In this document: positions 24,230 to 37,207 of the stretch, piece by piece | Layout: each line of letters begins with the position of its first letter | Position numbering within the stretch: position 1 is the stretch's first letter | Assembly (NCBI GenBank): GCA_022376515.1 | Contig: WTXI01000001.1 | Location: forward strand, 2,108,001 to 2,172,000 | Reading direction: 5' to 3' | Length of the DNA stretch: 64,000 nt | Origin: Lactifluus volemus | Lineage: Eukaryota > Basidiomycota > Agaricomycetes > Russulales > Russulaceae | Notes under the pieces: model-generated | Databases searched by the model: none | What the model was told of the DNA's origin: nothing | Seen by the model: the letters and a program-made list of their open reading frames with translations, nothing else | Translations under genes and position numbers: made by a program

Positions 24230-27101
24230 ATGGGTTTTTTCCCCAGCTGTAAAATTACCAGTGCTCAATCCTTCTTCTCCACTCTATTTGGTACTTCCTC
24301 ACCATTTACTATCAACCTTGCCAACCTCAAACCTCCTCAACCTCCCCCTGTGTGGACACACACAGCTGAAGACATACTCAGTCTGACTAAGGAGGCCATT
24401 GAAAGAGATCGCAAAGTTCGGGATCAGGTGGCTAAGCTTCCAGATTCAGAGTGTAACTTCAACACTGTGAGTGCAAGGCCTACACTGCATGATCTTTCTT
24501 TGACTCATATAGCATAGGTCTTTGTAAGGTTCATCTCTACATGTGAGGTGTTTCCACTAACCCTGTAGCCCTACTGTAGTCTGCCCTTGCACTCAGTGTT
24601 GCAGAATTTGAAACTGCCACAATGCCACTTATATTCTATCAGCACATGTCTCCATCTAAAGAATTGCACAATGCATCCATTGATGCACAAAAACTCATTC
24701 AATATTATTGCAATATGGAGTCCTCAATGCGTGCTGATGTCTTTAATGCCATGGTCATAGCCAAGAAGAATGCTGAATGCTGTTTGATCAAACACAACCC
24801 AGAGGAACATGGCCTGATGGTTCTATGTGCAATTGGCCCAGGCCATCATGTGGACCTGAAGGAGGCACTCAGGCTGACTCAGGAAGGGGATCTGTCAGAC
24901 TGTGACACAAGGTCTGAACTTCCCAAGGTGAATGTTGATGATAACTTGGAGCAGCTCAAACAATGGAAGAGAGAGTTGTCACAAGTTTGTATGGAATTTA
25001 AGGTCAGTTTTAGCTTATTGTACTACACCAACCTCATTTACACAAACAGAAAAACTTCAATTATAATGAGGACAATGTAAGTAGTAAAGAACAGTGTGTT
25101 GTTTTAAAGATTAGCATTCCTTACTATTGGCCCCAGGGTTTTGTTAGTTTCACCCTCAAAGAGCTGAAGGAATTCCCCAGAATGTAATATCAGCTATGCA
25201 AGGCATACAGAAGATGGCAAAGAGCTGTATGATGTGAGACATAGACATGGGATATATTACCCTGGTATGTTCTGCACTTTAGCTTTTATTACTAAATTAT
25301 TAGTGATGTATGCCTCATGTGTTTACAGCTTAAGTATGCACAAAATGCAGACACACGCCAGCAAGCACATGAAAGTTATAGGGCTTGTTTAGAACTAAAT
25401 GCCCCACTTCTTGACCATGCACTTGAGCTGCGCCATAGTATTGCTACTTGGCTGGGGTATAAGTCCTGGGCTGACTATAAAACAGAGTATAGAATGGCCA
25501 AGAGTGGAGACAACGTTAAGAAGGCTTGTTCAATATATAGTGATATTGTGATGGTGCTAACCAATATGTACAGTTTTTGGCTGACCTTGAACAAAAACTG
25601 CATCCTTTAGGTGTAAAGGAGCATGAAACTCTTCTCCAACTCAAATCTGATGAGCTCAAGGCCAAGGGAAAGCCTTGTAATGGTGAATTCTACATATGGG
25701 ATTACCAGTACTACAAGCGCTTATATCAAGAGAAATTCCTTTCTCTTGATGATGCACTTGTAATGGAATATTTCCCACTATCTGCAGTTGTCCAGCAACC
25801 CTCAAGATCTTCCAGAATTTTTTTGGTGTGCATTTCCAGGAGGTCAGGGGTTTACAGACTTGGCATCCAGATGTGCAATTGTTTGCAGTCTGGGCTGCAG
25901 ATGCTAAAGATGAATCAGACTTTATTGGATATTGCTACCTTGACCTCTACCAACGTGGTGTGTCCATCACCTGTGTCTAGGCTTTCTTTCTGCCCCTTCA
26001 CATGCTGAACTGATATGATTAGCATCCAAGCATGTCCACTCTCCAGCTGTCTGCCCCTGTGCCCTGGTTACTTGTTTCCAAATGGCAAGCGCATGTACCC
26101 TGTGACTGCAATGATTGCAAATATCACAACACCTACTCTTGACCATCAAGGCACAGGCAACCCAGCTTTAATGCTTCACAAGGATGTTGTTCAGTTCTTC
26201 CATCAAATGGGCTATATCTTCTATAATCTATTGAGCCATACACAATTTTCATGCAATCATGCATCAAAAGTCATACTTGACTTTAGAGAGGCACCATCAC
26301 ACTTGATAGAGAATTGGTGTGGCTTATGACAACCATATGGCTATTGCTCTGATCATATGATGTGCTTGACAGGTGCTGGGAACCAAAAATCTTGAAAAAA
26401 ATATCAAGGCACTACAAAACAAACAAAGTGCTCCCAGACAAGATGATCAAAAAGATAGTCAAGAGGTATGTTGGCAACCCCCTCCTCTCTCTGCTTGGGC
26501 CTGTTGCTCACATAGTATAAATGTCCCAAGTCGCTACATCAACTTTGGCCTCAGTTACTTGTATCGGATTTTCTTGGCTTCATTTGATCTCCAGGTGCAT
26601 AGTTACTGGGCCTGGGGTAAGCACTCTAGTGGTTTTTGAAGCCTAGAATGAACAATTTGCTTAGAAAAACAAGATGTGACAACACTTTGGAATGATCTAC
26701 AGGAGCACATTTCACTGCTTAAAGGTAGCAAGAGTATTGCAGGCCAGAATTCATTTGAAGATCTTGTCATTGGATATGATGTCACCTGCTATGCGTAAGT
26801 GTCATTGTGTCAAAGTCTGAGTTCCTCCATTGCCTAATAGAAAATAAACAGGTCCCTTTACTCAGAAGTTTTTGCAGAGGACATGTATTCATCTATCTTT
26901 AAGGGTGATCCCCTCAATCCTAAAGGTGGAATGCGCTTTCGGAAGATCATCCTGGAACCTGGTGCTAGCCAGGCCCGCCAGGGGGTTTATATTTCCCTTG
27001 AGGTAGTAACTGAGAGGCAATTCAATGCACTGATAGCAAGGCTGATGGTTTCCACTATTAGAGACTCCTTGGACGCCCTCCGAAACAGGATGCATTCATG
27101 A
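24230..27101 (+). pseudogene. M3-family metallopeptidase (thimet oligopeptidase-like) pseudogene
   Basis: A full-length but decayed relative of the thimet oligopeptidase/oligopeptidase A family, cytosolic zinc peptidases. Family-like stretches run in order across many frames: PPPVWTHTAEDILSLTKEAIERD (24340-24410), FYQHMSPSKELHNASIDA (24640), KRELSQVCMEFK (24968), HALELRHSIATWLGYKSWADYKTE (25420-25485), DLEQKLHPLGVKEHETLLQLK (25577-25650) and EFYIWDYQYYKRLYQEK (25690). Also present are YPVTAMIANI (26095), FFHQMGYIF (26196), EAPSHLIENW and GDPLNPKGGMRFRK (26900). The catalytic HEMGH is changed to HQMGY, losing the Glu and the second His. Stop codons and frame breaks interrupt it, for example near 25235 and 26080. 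The tract has only about 17 CpG in 2.9 kb, far fewer than its neighbours. Confidence 0.8.
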
Positions 27102-27943
27102 AGAAACTCAACAAATTAATTGGAGATCACAATTAAATGATGAGATTGTTTGTGGTTCAATTGGTCTTGATCAAAGGGTCAGAAAACTTGAAGCTGTAAG
27201 ATAATGTTGATCGTCGAATTAGGAAGGGCTTGTCGGTGAAAATAGCCAGTGTATTCGTACTACTCCCATGGACTTCAAGTTGAACGTGAGGTGGTGATTC
27301 AATGCTAGTGAAATTGAACATATTCTAATCTTCCGTTCCGTAGGCTACTCCGAGTCGGCCGTGGCACAACATCAACATGCTCTTACGTCGTTCTTATTCG
27401 ATAGAGACATGACAATAGAAGTAAAAGTACTAGAAACACCACACGGACTTCTTGTCTTAGCTGGAACTGGAGTGGCGTGTGAGAGCCGGGTGCGGAAATG
27501 ACATGCTATAGTACCGCTTTGGGACGCAAAGCGGTTCGGGAGACTCCCACAAGTGTGTGAATATGAATATCAACTGAATGGTCAACATGTTTATACTCTT
27601 CGTCACGGTCCTCGTGCTCCGTTGTACTAGCAACAAGTGGTCACAGGTGTAACTGTATATCTACCACGCGAGTGCCACGACTTCTGTAAGAATGATACAC
27701 GGTGATGGTGAATTGTCCCAGTGCGCCCGTCATACAATGCGTAGCCTGGCCAATAGTCCAATACATACTTTGTATCAAAAACGGTCCCTCCTTTCGAGCA
27801 ATCTTCGCAGGGCACTTTGCACAAGGCAAACGTGCCTAGCAGGTATAGCACAGAAGCCTATCCTAATGAAGTGTCCCGCACGCAGCCAGCTGTGTCATGT
27901 AGGAATGGGTATGCGACTGGTATGAGTTCGCGTCGCTTTGAGA
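27102..27943. other. Intergenic region with a short perfect hairpin
   Basis: 842 bp between the pseudogene and the next gene. A perfect 8-bp stem (ACCGCTTT/AAAGCGGT) with a 7-nt loop lies at 27513-27535. No coding exon was recognised. Confidence 0.45.
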
Positions 27944-29733
27944 TCAGGCACCCCACGCCCCCGACCTGGCATTTTCAACTCGGCGTTCGAACAGTGAGGT
28001 GGGCCATGCCGGTGCTCGCGGCAGTACGCGGTAGACCTTTTCATCGATAATAGAAGTGAGGGCGGTACCCGTTTCTGATGCTGGGGCCCTTAACAGCGAG
28101 GATTGCGCTTGCGAAGACGACGATGTACTTTGGAGGAAGGAGTGGGTTCCATCCGAGTCTACGGAGCTGAAGCGGGTGCCTAGGGAGGGTCTAGTCACTT
28201 GCTCCCTTTTCAGTTCCTTGCTGCTTGGTTCATTTCCAAGCGCAGGTCCTCTTGTGGGCAAGCCCGGGGCTTCACGGTTAGATGACGGTGAGGTTGCAAT
28301 GACTTCTCTTTGGTAAAGAGAGTCTACCTCTCCTTCCGAGTAGCGTAATGAGGGTGGATAAACTGACGGCGAAGACCCGCGTGACAGTCTCCTGGAATCT
28401 TCCTCGGGCTTCTTGGAGTCGATCCTAGTTGCTAGCAACCTCAAAGGGGATCGCATTGGGGGTAGTGGTGGTATATCCGGAAGCGAGGCGTGTTGGGCTA
28501 CCTGTACTCGACGGGGTTCGTTGAACGGGTCAGTGTGTTGTTGGTCTGCGGTCCGTGAATTGTTGTCAGGTGCATCTAGAGTGGCGTATGGAACAGGGAC
28601 GCGATATGATGATCTACTTCGCACGCGAGTCGCCAACGGGGGCTGAAAAGAGGTATTGGCGGCACCGTTGGTTGCCGGCATGCTGTCTTGGCTACGATTG
28701 AGTGGGCCGCTGGTCGAGCTAGTCCGATTTCCAGGGAAAATAAACCTGTCACCGGCGCCCTCTCGCATTGTACGGCTCACCACGGGATCAGCAAAGGGAT
28801 TCCGTGATAGAGGAAGAGATATTTCTGGGAGCCTGCTCCCACTTGCACTGCGTTGAGCTTGCCTCTGTCGTCGACGATAGCAGGTGTAAACAAGTGCTAC
28901 CAAGCAAGCAATGAGAATTCCAGAACCCAAAAGGACAATGATGGCAGCCGGGTGATTCGCGAAAAAGCTTCGTGATAATGAGCAACGTGCTTGTACAGAG
29001 GGGAGGGATATCGCTTACGAATTACCGGAGGAAGAAGCAGAGGCACCCTGTAGCGGATTGGCAATCACTCGAGTCGTAGTAACAACCTCCCCACCCGGTA
29101 GCGTGGTAAGTCCAGTGCTGGTGATTAATGGAGGTGTGGTTACAGTCACAATACCGTTGATCGTTTCAGTTATTGACGCAGGTGTTGCAAAAGTCGACTC
29201 CGGGCTCTCTGTTATTGTGCTAACCGTCGTGAACACTGGCCCTGAAGCATCGCGGACATTGTTCCAAGGGTGGCCGAATCAGTGGTGGTGACAAGTGGTA
29301 GTTCAGTCGGCGCAGCCGATACACTGCTGAGTAGGCCATAGCTGACAGCGGGAGGTGGTGACACCGGGGAGTTGAGATTTCCGGGCCCGACGGTGTAAGG
29401 ATCGGGAATCAAAGGAAAGACTTCAGCGGTAGCTTGGGCCATGCCTGAGGGTATAGAGGATATCGGGTGGAGAACTGTGGTCGCTCTGGATAAAGGATGA
29501 GCACAAACTCCCACTGCGATTGTGGTCGCTGGATTCGTCGGGCCTAGAAACGATACGGGCAGCAAAGTGTTCATCCGAGACGAGTCAGGCGAACACGAGG
29601 GTGAATTCGAACCCAACACCGAGAGTGCGATGACTGCCAGTGTCTCGCTTTCTTGCCTAGGGTGTCCTGGAGGGTGTCCTGCAACGGTATGAGAACGCGA
29701 TGGGAAGGTTGCTACATGGTTATAAGTAAACAC
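27944..29733 (-). CDS. Ser/Thr-rich single-pass membrane protein (second copy of this architecture)
   Basis: Function unknown. The C-terminal exon, read from about 28930, begins with a membrane helix (preceding residues plus GSGILIACLVALVYTCY) and the basic stop-transfer RRRQRQAQR. A 300-residue disordered tail follows, rich in Ser/Pro/Arg, with NPFADP and LPDIPPLPP stretches, to a TGA at 27944. Upstream exons encode a Thr/Ser/Val/Pro ectodomain: TITESPESTFATPASITETINGIVTV at about 29150-29220, and a further segment up to 29733. Near 29600-29640 LAVIALSVLGS could be the end of a signal peptide. There is no ATG at the 5' end of the open frame at 29733, so a first exon further upstream is likely. 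The layout parallels the gene at 12390-14417. Confidence 0.58.
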
Positions 29734-30257
29734 AACCTACTCGGTTTCGCACCCATGGCAGCCACGTTCATGGAGCTAGAAAATCTGTTCCACACGCCAC
29801 GGTTGGAAGACAACACCCTGGGAAGGAGAAAGCGAGCCTTGGGAAAAAGTCAACATCATGTTCTACTGGCTGGATATAACGTGGACATGCGAAGGTGAAC
29901 TTGTGAACTGGATGGAAGGCTCCCTTCCGTATCTGTGGTTTCTTTCCCACGCTTCAAATACTCTAGACGACTTCATATTAAGCATCCGCATTGGACTAGG
30001 ACATGTAGTTGCGACATGAGCGAGTAACTAACCAATTGCAAGTAATCGAACTGTCCCTTGTAAATTTACGAAGATACTGGTGAGACAGAGGTTCGTGATG
30101 GTATGGGCCATGGAGGGGGTATGAGTACGGATTGAGTCCCTGAATCGTGGTAATATGTACGGTAGAGAAAAAGCTGCAAGTGCCAGAGGGGTAATAGGGG
30201 ATGATTTCATATGGAGAGGCACTCACCAGAAGTGTATGGTGAGTTGGCTGACGGGCA
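29734..30257. other. Intergenic region
   Basis: 524 bp upstream of the membrane-protein gene and downstream of Rab4. It may include the missing first exon of the membrane protein (an ATG at about 29772 opens a short frame before a GTAGGT donor). Otherwise nothing was recognised. Confidence 0.4.
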
Positions 30258-31350
<1,093 letters not shown>

Positions 31351-31449
31351 AATGTGTGGACCTGAACTAGGTTGAGCGTCCCCGCTTTAACCGCCTTCGA
31401 GGCCTCCCCTCCGTGGGAAATCAAGTACCGGCCCGTGCCACACGACCAA

Positions 31450-31899
31450 ACTTCGTTCCCACAGAGCTCATAATACCATGGACTCCCACCTCCCTCTCCT
31501 AGCGATGCTTCCGGCGTCGCACACGCTTCGTCTGTGCCGTCCACCCCACGTCCAGGATAGTACGAGATGACAGTTTCTGGGATTTAATGAGTCCCGTGTT
31601 CAGTCTAACATAGCGCAATTGCCTAACAAGTCAAAATTTAGTTCTCGTAGAGCAGTGTCACGACGGTATGACTTATCTCCAACGTGAAGTGACTCTAGCT
31701 GCGCCCTCGTCTCGGCAGACATGCACTGCGCCGTGGGCGTTGACCCGATCGACAGCACAAACCGAGGGCGTTCGCCCTTGTCATCACCAGACCAACTCGA
31801 CATCAGATCCAAGGCTAGCCTTGTGACCTTGTTCCTCAACTTCGGAAGAGAGGAAAGATGACGCCTATGATGGTGAAGTCGACCCGTATGAGTTTCCAA
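31450..31899 (-). pseudogene. D-serine dehydratase-like gene fragment
   Basis: Two pieces resemble the PLP-dependent D-serine dehydratase (DSD1) family. The block RPRFVLSIGSTPTAQ with ETRAQLESLHVGD lies at about 31660-31780, preceded by a segment with SWSGDDKGE. The block TVISYYPGRGVDGTDEACATPEASL lies at about 31480-31570; the family has a closely similar YYPGR...TDEA sequence followed by the metal-binding region. The two pieces are in different frames, separated by a stop (after NCAMLD, near 31600) where the family has about 20 further residues. I see neither the N-terminal PLP-lysine domain nor the C-terminus. It looks like a truncated remnant left directly upstream of Rab4. Confidence 0.55.
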
Positions 31900-32660
31900 G
31901 CGTGGCAGTAAAAGCTATGCAAGGATATCGCCGAGGAGGCGTGAATGCTTTTCAATAACAATAAAGATTCGAAAGCCGGCGGGCCCAGCACGACTCCTGC
32001 TACCCGTGTTGATAAGATGCTCCCTACGCATGCTAACCGAAACCAAAAAAGCCTACTTTTGGTTCCCGTCCAACTTTAGAAACACGGACCGTTGCCCCCA
32101 CCCTTCACTACTTCATCCCTAAGATCCGGACAGCAATTTTGCTAATTGGTACGGGTAGTCCGTATAGGATCTGTCCGGTTTTCCTGATATTCATCGCGCG
32201 TGCACATCTTTGACCGTGCCTCGGACACAAGTCCCGATCTGATCGCTCCCCAAGCTTCCATTACCGCCACGACATGAGTAGTGGCCGAGCTAGACACTCG
32301 TTCTTTCGGCAGTCTGACATTTTGTTCGAAATTTAAGCGTAAGATCCGCGTTATTTGTGTCTGAACATGTCAACCTACCTTGTGGGTCTTGAGATGAGCT
32401 CGGAACTGTGCTCCATATCCCCATGTATATGAGCGCAATTCTTCGCAAACACGGCGCGGTCTATCACCAGCGCGGGCAGTCCTCGATTCCTCCAAACACT
32501 TCCAAATTCAGCAACCAAGGCGGCCGATTAACCAAATGGCAGGGCGTTCTGCTTTGTGATACTGCCATCATGAACGTCCGTTCCGTGTTCGGAAATTCGG
32601 ACCGATCTCCGCCAGTCTTATTAGCCATCTCATTTCCTCGATAACGCCCTCAGTCGAACC
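31900..32660. other. Intergenic region
   Basis: 761 bp without a recognised gene. It holds the upstream region of the alpha/beta hydrolase gene. Short open frames show no family match. Confidence 0.4.
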
Positions 32661-33954
32661 ATGTCAAAGCTAGGTATCCTGCATCATTCAATCGTCTCAC
32701 GACTCGATCCCGAGTATGTTACCTTTCACAACGAGCACCTGGTCGATCTTCCACAGGTGCACGAGTTGCAGTGGCACCGTTCCATCCGCAAAATGCCGGC
32801 AGGACCGGGTTCTTCTACTCCTCTCCCGGTCGGAAGGGTGCAAGATTATCACCTCAGCATGTGCTGCGTCCGCGTGTTCACTCCCAGCAGTTCCCGGCCG
32901 GAGAGCGGGTGGCCTGTGTTCATCTACTTCCATGGTGGTACGAAATGCAATTCCAAACTACACCTCGCTGCGTTGTCTCCTCTCATAATGACAACATCTA
33001 GGTGGGTGGACACTTGGTGACATCAATACTGAGAATGCGTTCTGCACAAACATGTGCAAGGGTAAGGGAAGCTGTTATCATTGTGGATGTACAGAAGTAG
33101 TCAATGCACGATGGACTTGCCAGGTGCCACATGTGTTGTCGTATCAGTAGATTACAGGCTCGCACCAGAAAACCCATATCCAGAAGCCGTGGAAGACGCC
33201 GTCGAGGCATTGCAATGGGTATGGGGACAGGGGGCACTCACCCTAGGGGTCGACATCAAGCGCATCGCCGTTGGGGGCTCTTTTAGGCAAGTCGGCTCCC
33301 GTCAAGAATCCTCATGGATGGCTGACAGAAGAGATGTACAGTGGAGGGAACCTAGCGGCAGTACTCGCACACAAAGCAGCACAATTATACCCACCTATTC
33401 CGCTAGACTTCCAGCTGTTGATAGCCCCCGTGACGGACAATACGGCTTCCGCCTCAGGCATCCCACATGCATCCTGGCACGAGAATAAGCATGCCCCATG
33501 GCTCACACCGGAAAAGATGTTGTGGTTCCGTTGTCAATATCTTCCACAAGAACCGACTAGGGCACGCTGGGACGCTTCGCCACTGCTCGCACAGGTCGAG
33601 ATGTTCCGCAAGGTGCCCAAGGCTTGGATCGCGGTAATGGAACTAGACATACTTCGAGACGAGGGAATTGCGTATGGAGGGAAATTGCTGACAGCTGGAG
33701 TGCCCGCCGAAATCAAGACCTACAAAGGGGCACCACACCAAATTATTTACATGGACGGTACGTACCACCTTGCCAATAATAGTGCTGTTCGTCCTCGTGT
33801 ACTCACAAGTTTTGCCATTCTGCATCCAGGGTAAGCTGGTGAGGTTCACGTGGTGGTGTCCGGGCTTACAGTTTCGCACAGTGTGCTAAACATTGGGAAA
33901 CAATTGGTCTCAGACGCGGCAGCTGCACTGGCACACGCGCTGGGAACGACGTGA
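32661..33954 (+). CDS. Alpha/beta hydrolase-fold esterase, hormone-sensitive lipase type
   Basis: A probable carboxylesterase or lipase of the alpha/beta hydrolase-3 (HSL-like) group. The ATG at 32661 begins MSKLGILHHSIVSRLDPEY. The oxyanion-hole motif HGGGW is formed by splicing at about 32935-33000 (VFIYFHGG joined to GWTLGDINTENAFC). VVVSVDYRLAPENPYPEAVED follows. The nucleophile elbow GGSFSGGNLAA appears only after removing the intron 33287-33341, which has a GC-AG rather than GT-AG border. The aspartate (MELDILRDEG) and histidine (GAPHQIIYMD) of the triad follow. A last intron, from about 33757 to 33870, joins to SVLNIGKQLVSDAAAALAHALGTT and a TGA at 33952-33954. It seems intact; the substrate is unknown. 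Confidence 0.85.
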
Positions 33955-34480
33955 CATACACCGCGCGGGCGCAACAAAGGGCGAGCAATGCGAAATGTGA
34001 TGTTTCGTAACACCTGATCAGTGTTGTGGGGGATAAATGAGTGGAGCGAGGACAACACATAATATATTAATCTTAGCAAGGACATAGCGCAGATCGAATG
34101 CTTCAGGAAAACACTTGACATGACGTTCTGAATAACGCCTTGTTGTCAGCCCAATTTGTGCAAAAAATTCAAGCAAACATCTGCTTAAAGGTATAACACC
34201 TTGAAGAACTGCATAGTTGCCGCGATCTACTTTTGACAAAGAATCAAAGACATCGATATGTTAAAAGAATGCATCAAGACCTGCCTCTGTGCACGTGCCC
34301 GTTCGATGAGCCATGAAGCTCAAGGAATACACCTACACAGAAGAAAAAGGAAAAATAGAGAATGATCAGCACGAAGACATAGTTCTATAGCCCATTCGTC
34401 GCCATTCGGGTTTCTGTTCATTACGACCCAGTGAATCAGTAAAATCGAAAAGTATTTGAGACCTAGCAGCTGGAGAGGTT
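33955..34480. other. Convergent intergenic region
   Basis: 526 bp between the stop codons of the hydrolase and the RBM39-like gene. A+T-rich in part; no coding exon seen. Confidence 0.45.
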
Positions 34481-36753
34481 TCACTGATGGGCTTGCATAA
34501 TGGCATCAGATATGAAGGTCGCCGAGACTTGCTTGCCGCCAAACCAGCGTCCGTTCAGACCTTGCACAGACTTTCGAGCGGCATCGACGTTGCCGAACTT
34601 CAAATAAATCTCTCCCTGGTCATTGTTAGTAATCAAGCGTGGCAGATATAAACGTCAGCTTTACCTGGGTCTCCTTTTCAACTTTGATGCGGTCGACGGG
34701 TCCATATTTTGATTCACACTCGCCCTTAACATCTTCAGCGAGCTCCTTGTCCCAATCGGCGTCCGTCTCCCTGTCGAAAAATGCATTGAGTGAACAGTTG
34801 GACCGCATGATACCACGTACTCCTCAGGAGTGAACATATTTTTGAGGAGAACGCAACGGGATTCCATTGCCTGGATATTTGGCCTTGCTCTGTCAGGTTA
34901 TTCCAATCAGCCATTGAAAGCTTTTACATAATGATGAACTGACACAGGCTCTAGTTTGGAGGCGGGCTCGATCCTGGCAAGTTTTTGCATCAGTGCTTGG
35001 CGAGATGCTGCATTCAGATTACCACCTGGAAAGAAAAAAATGAGTATCCAGATCTTTGATGAGAAGTATTGTCTTTTTACCGCCTGCTTCATCTAGCGAG
35101 TCCTGAGTGGTGTATTTGGTAGTTCCTTTCTCGTGGACAGTATTAACGCGAAGCTGACAGAGGAATGACAAGTCAGCGAAGTTATCAGCAACTCGGGAGA
35201 CTTATTACCGTCCGACCAGCGAGCTCAAAGCCATCCATCTGTTCCAACGCCATTCTTGCGTCTTCTGCTCTTTTATACCTGATGAAAACGTTGAATGATT
35301 CAAAGAAAGGTCACACTAGAAAGGAAACGTACTGCACAAAGGCATAACCTTTGCTTCGCCCAGTCACAGGGTCCTTATGAAGGTCGACAAACTCCAAGTC
35401 CCCGAAGGGCTCAAAAACTTGCTTTATGTCGCCTTCCGTGAGATTGAAGTGAAGCGAACCAACATAGAGTCTATATAGCAGCGATATTGAGAGAAAATCA
35501 ACAGCGACGGACAGAACTACTCACTGCATCGCCCCTCCGTGCGGAGCGCTGACACCTGGGGGAAGGTTCAAATTACTACGTCCAACATCGATAAGAGTGT
35601 TTTTGAAGTCCACTTTATAATATAATACTTACCCGTCTCCGGGGTGAAGTCTGTTCCTTTCGGCCTCGGTGAGCTGGACCATAATCGGCAGACCCATCAC
35701 CACCGTGCCGCTGAGAGAAAGGGCCTTATCGACCATTTCAATGGAACGAAACTCCACATAACCGATTCTGAGTCGAATAATGTTAACGCCAAACGCAAAC
35801 CGCTCAAATAAAGAGACCAACCCTTTGGAACGTCTCGATAGCCTATCTGTAACGATTCGAGCATCAAGCACCGTGTTCTCGCCCAATTTGTCCTCAAAGA
35901 AGTACCCGAGATCACGAGCCGTGAGACGCGCAGCAAGTTGAGACACAAATACCGACCGAGCTTCGGAGTCATCCTCCCTAGGTTCATCATTCATCGGATC
36001 ATCAGGTGGAGGCTCATATGTCGGAGATTTCCGCCTGAAAAGTATAGTGTCATCAGTGGGTCGCCAAGCGAAGAAGAGAAGACATACGTCAACGGCGGCG
36101 GAGATGGCTTGGGCTGTTGGGAATCATCTTCGTGACGGGTGCGACGCGCCCCGCGGTCCCTCCCATATTTGGGTGAATCATCGAATTCGTCTCGAGGATC
36201 GCGAGAATGCCTGGAGCGTTTATCACCACGAGAATGAGCCTCAGGGCTCCTGCGCGGACTGTCTCGAGGAGGAGGATGAGAAGAAGCTTCGTCCGCACTT
36301 TCCTCGCCACGTCTCCTTTTGTGACGATCATCGGTGGTATCGTCACCGTCTTCTTCACGCCTACGTCGACGACGGTCTCTCTCATAATCTCTATCTCTAT
36401 CTCTATCACGGTGACTGTGTCGAGGTTCGTGGTCGCGATGCCTTCGCTCCCTGTCTTTATCTCGTTCCCTGTCACGGTCCCTATGAGACCTGTCACGCGA
36501 ACGGCTGCGCCTGTCGCGCCTGTCGCGGCTACGACTCGACCTTCTCCTGTCATCATATCCCCGTTCACGACGCTTGTCATGACGGTCTCTTTCTCTCGAC
36601 GGTGACCGATGAGACCTGCGGGTTGGCATCGTATCAGAAGAATGGTCCCTGGAGCGAACTCTGATTTTATATGCGTCAAAGACAAGTATAAGTAAATGAA
36701 GGAAATACATACGATCGTTGGTCCAAATTTGTTGTGGCACCGTTTTCAGACAT
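34481..36753 (-). CDS. RBM39/CC1-like splicing factor (RS domain and three RRMs)
   Basis: A nuclear RNA-binding protein of the RBM39 (CAPER) group, which recruits U2AF and U2 snRNP factors. The ATG at 36753 begins MSENGATTNLDQRS. After an intron comes an Arg/Ser/Asp/Glu-rich RS-like domain of about 150 residues (36170-36630). RRM1 is RSVFVSQLAARLTARDLGYFFED, with IGYVEFRSIEMVDKAL in the next exon. RRM2 (near 35250-35470) has LYVGSLHFNLTEGDIKQVFEPFGDLEFVDL and KGYAFVQ. The linker holds GGNLNAASRQALMQKLAR. RRM3 is a U2AF-homology type: LLKNMFTPEE, ESKYGPVDRIKVEKETQ, GEIYLKFGN, GLNGRWFGGKQVSATFISDAIM, with the characteristic RWFGG-type loop. The TGA is at 34481-34483. Exons are short and numerous. 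Confidence 0.9.
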
Positions 36754-37207
36754 TTTGGAGAATACGTGGGTACGGGTGAGCACAGTCAGAGTGTAAAGCA
36801 AACAGGAAATCTGTCAGGAAAATGCCAGGACACCCTTATGTAAGACCCAAAAAAGGACCTCCGCAGCTAAATTACGTAATTATCGACAAACCCCTGCTCA
36901 TCTGCGGTGTACGCAGTCCGCCACCACTTGAGGTTCTACCTTAGGAGTTCTACTATTCAACGCCACTGCGACACCGAATACGCCAAATAGCAAGGGTGGC
37001 TGTTGGCTGCTACCACAGTTTTGGCGGTGGTGACGCCTGGGTCGACAACTGCGCCCGAAAAATAACATTGGTGATTCATAAATAGGACGGATGTGACGTA
37101 TGGTCGAGTGGTAGATAGAGCTCAGAAGAACCAGAACCATGGTATATTTATGTCTCGATACCCGAGCAGAAATAACAGATGACATGGTACAAGGACGTGA
37201 ACCAAGA
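36754..37207. other. Intergenic region upstream of the RBM39-like gene
   Basis: 454 bp that hold the presumed promoter of the splicing factor and the 3' flank of PEX16. Nothing coding was recognised. Confidence 0.45.

Noticed and set aside
27513..27535. Perfect 8-bp hairpin considered as a terminator or tRNA arm
   Set aside because: Too short and isolated. Rho-independent terminators do not apply in fungi, and no tRNA arms surround it.
36360..36440. TCTCTA/CTATCT tandem repeat considered as a microsatellite
   Set aside because: It lies in coding sequence and encodes the Arg-Asp/Arg-Glu repeats of the RS domain, so it is explained by the protein.
36047..36664. Plus-strand open frame of 205 codons, Cys/Arg/His-rich
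   Set aside because: It is the reverse complement of the repetitive RS domain of the RBM39-like gene, which keeps all frames open.
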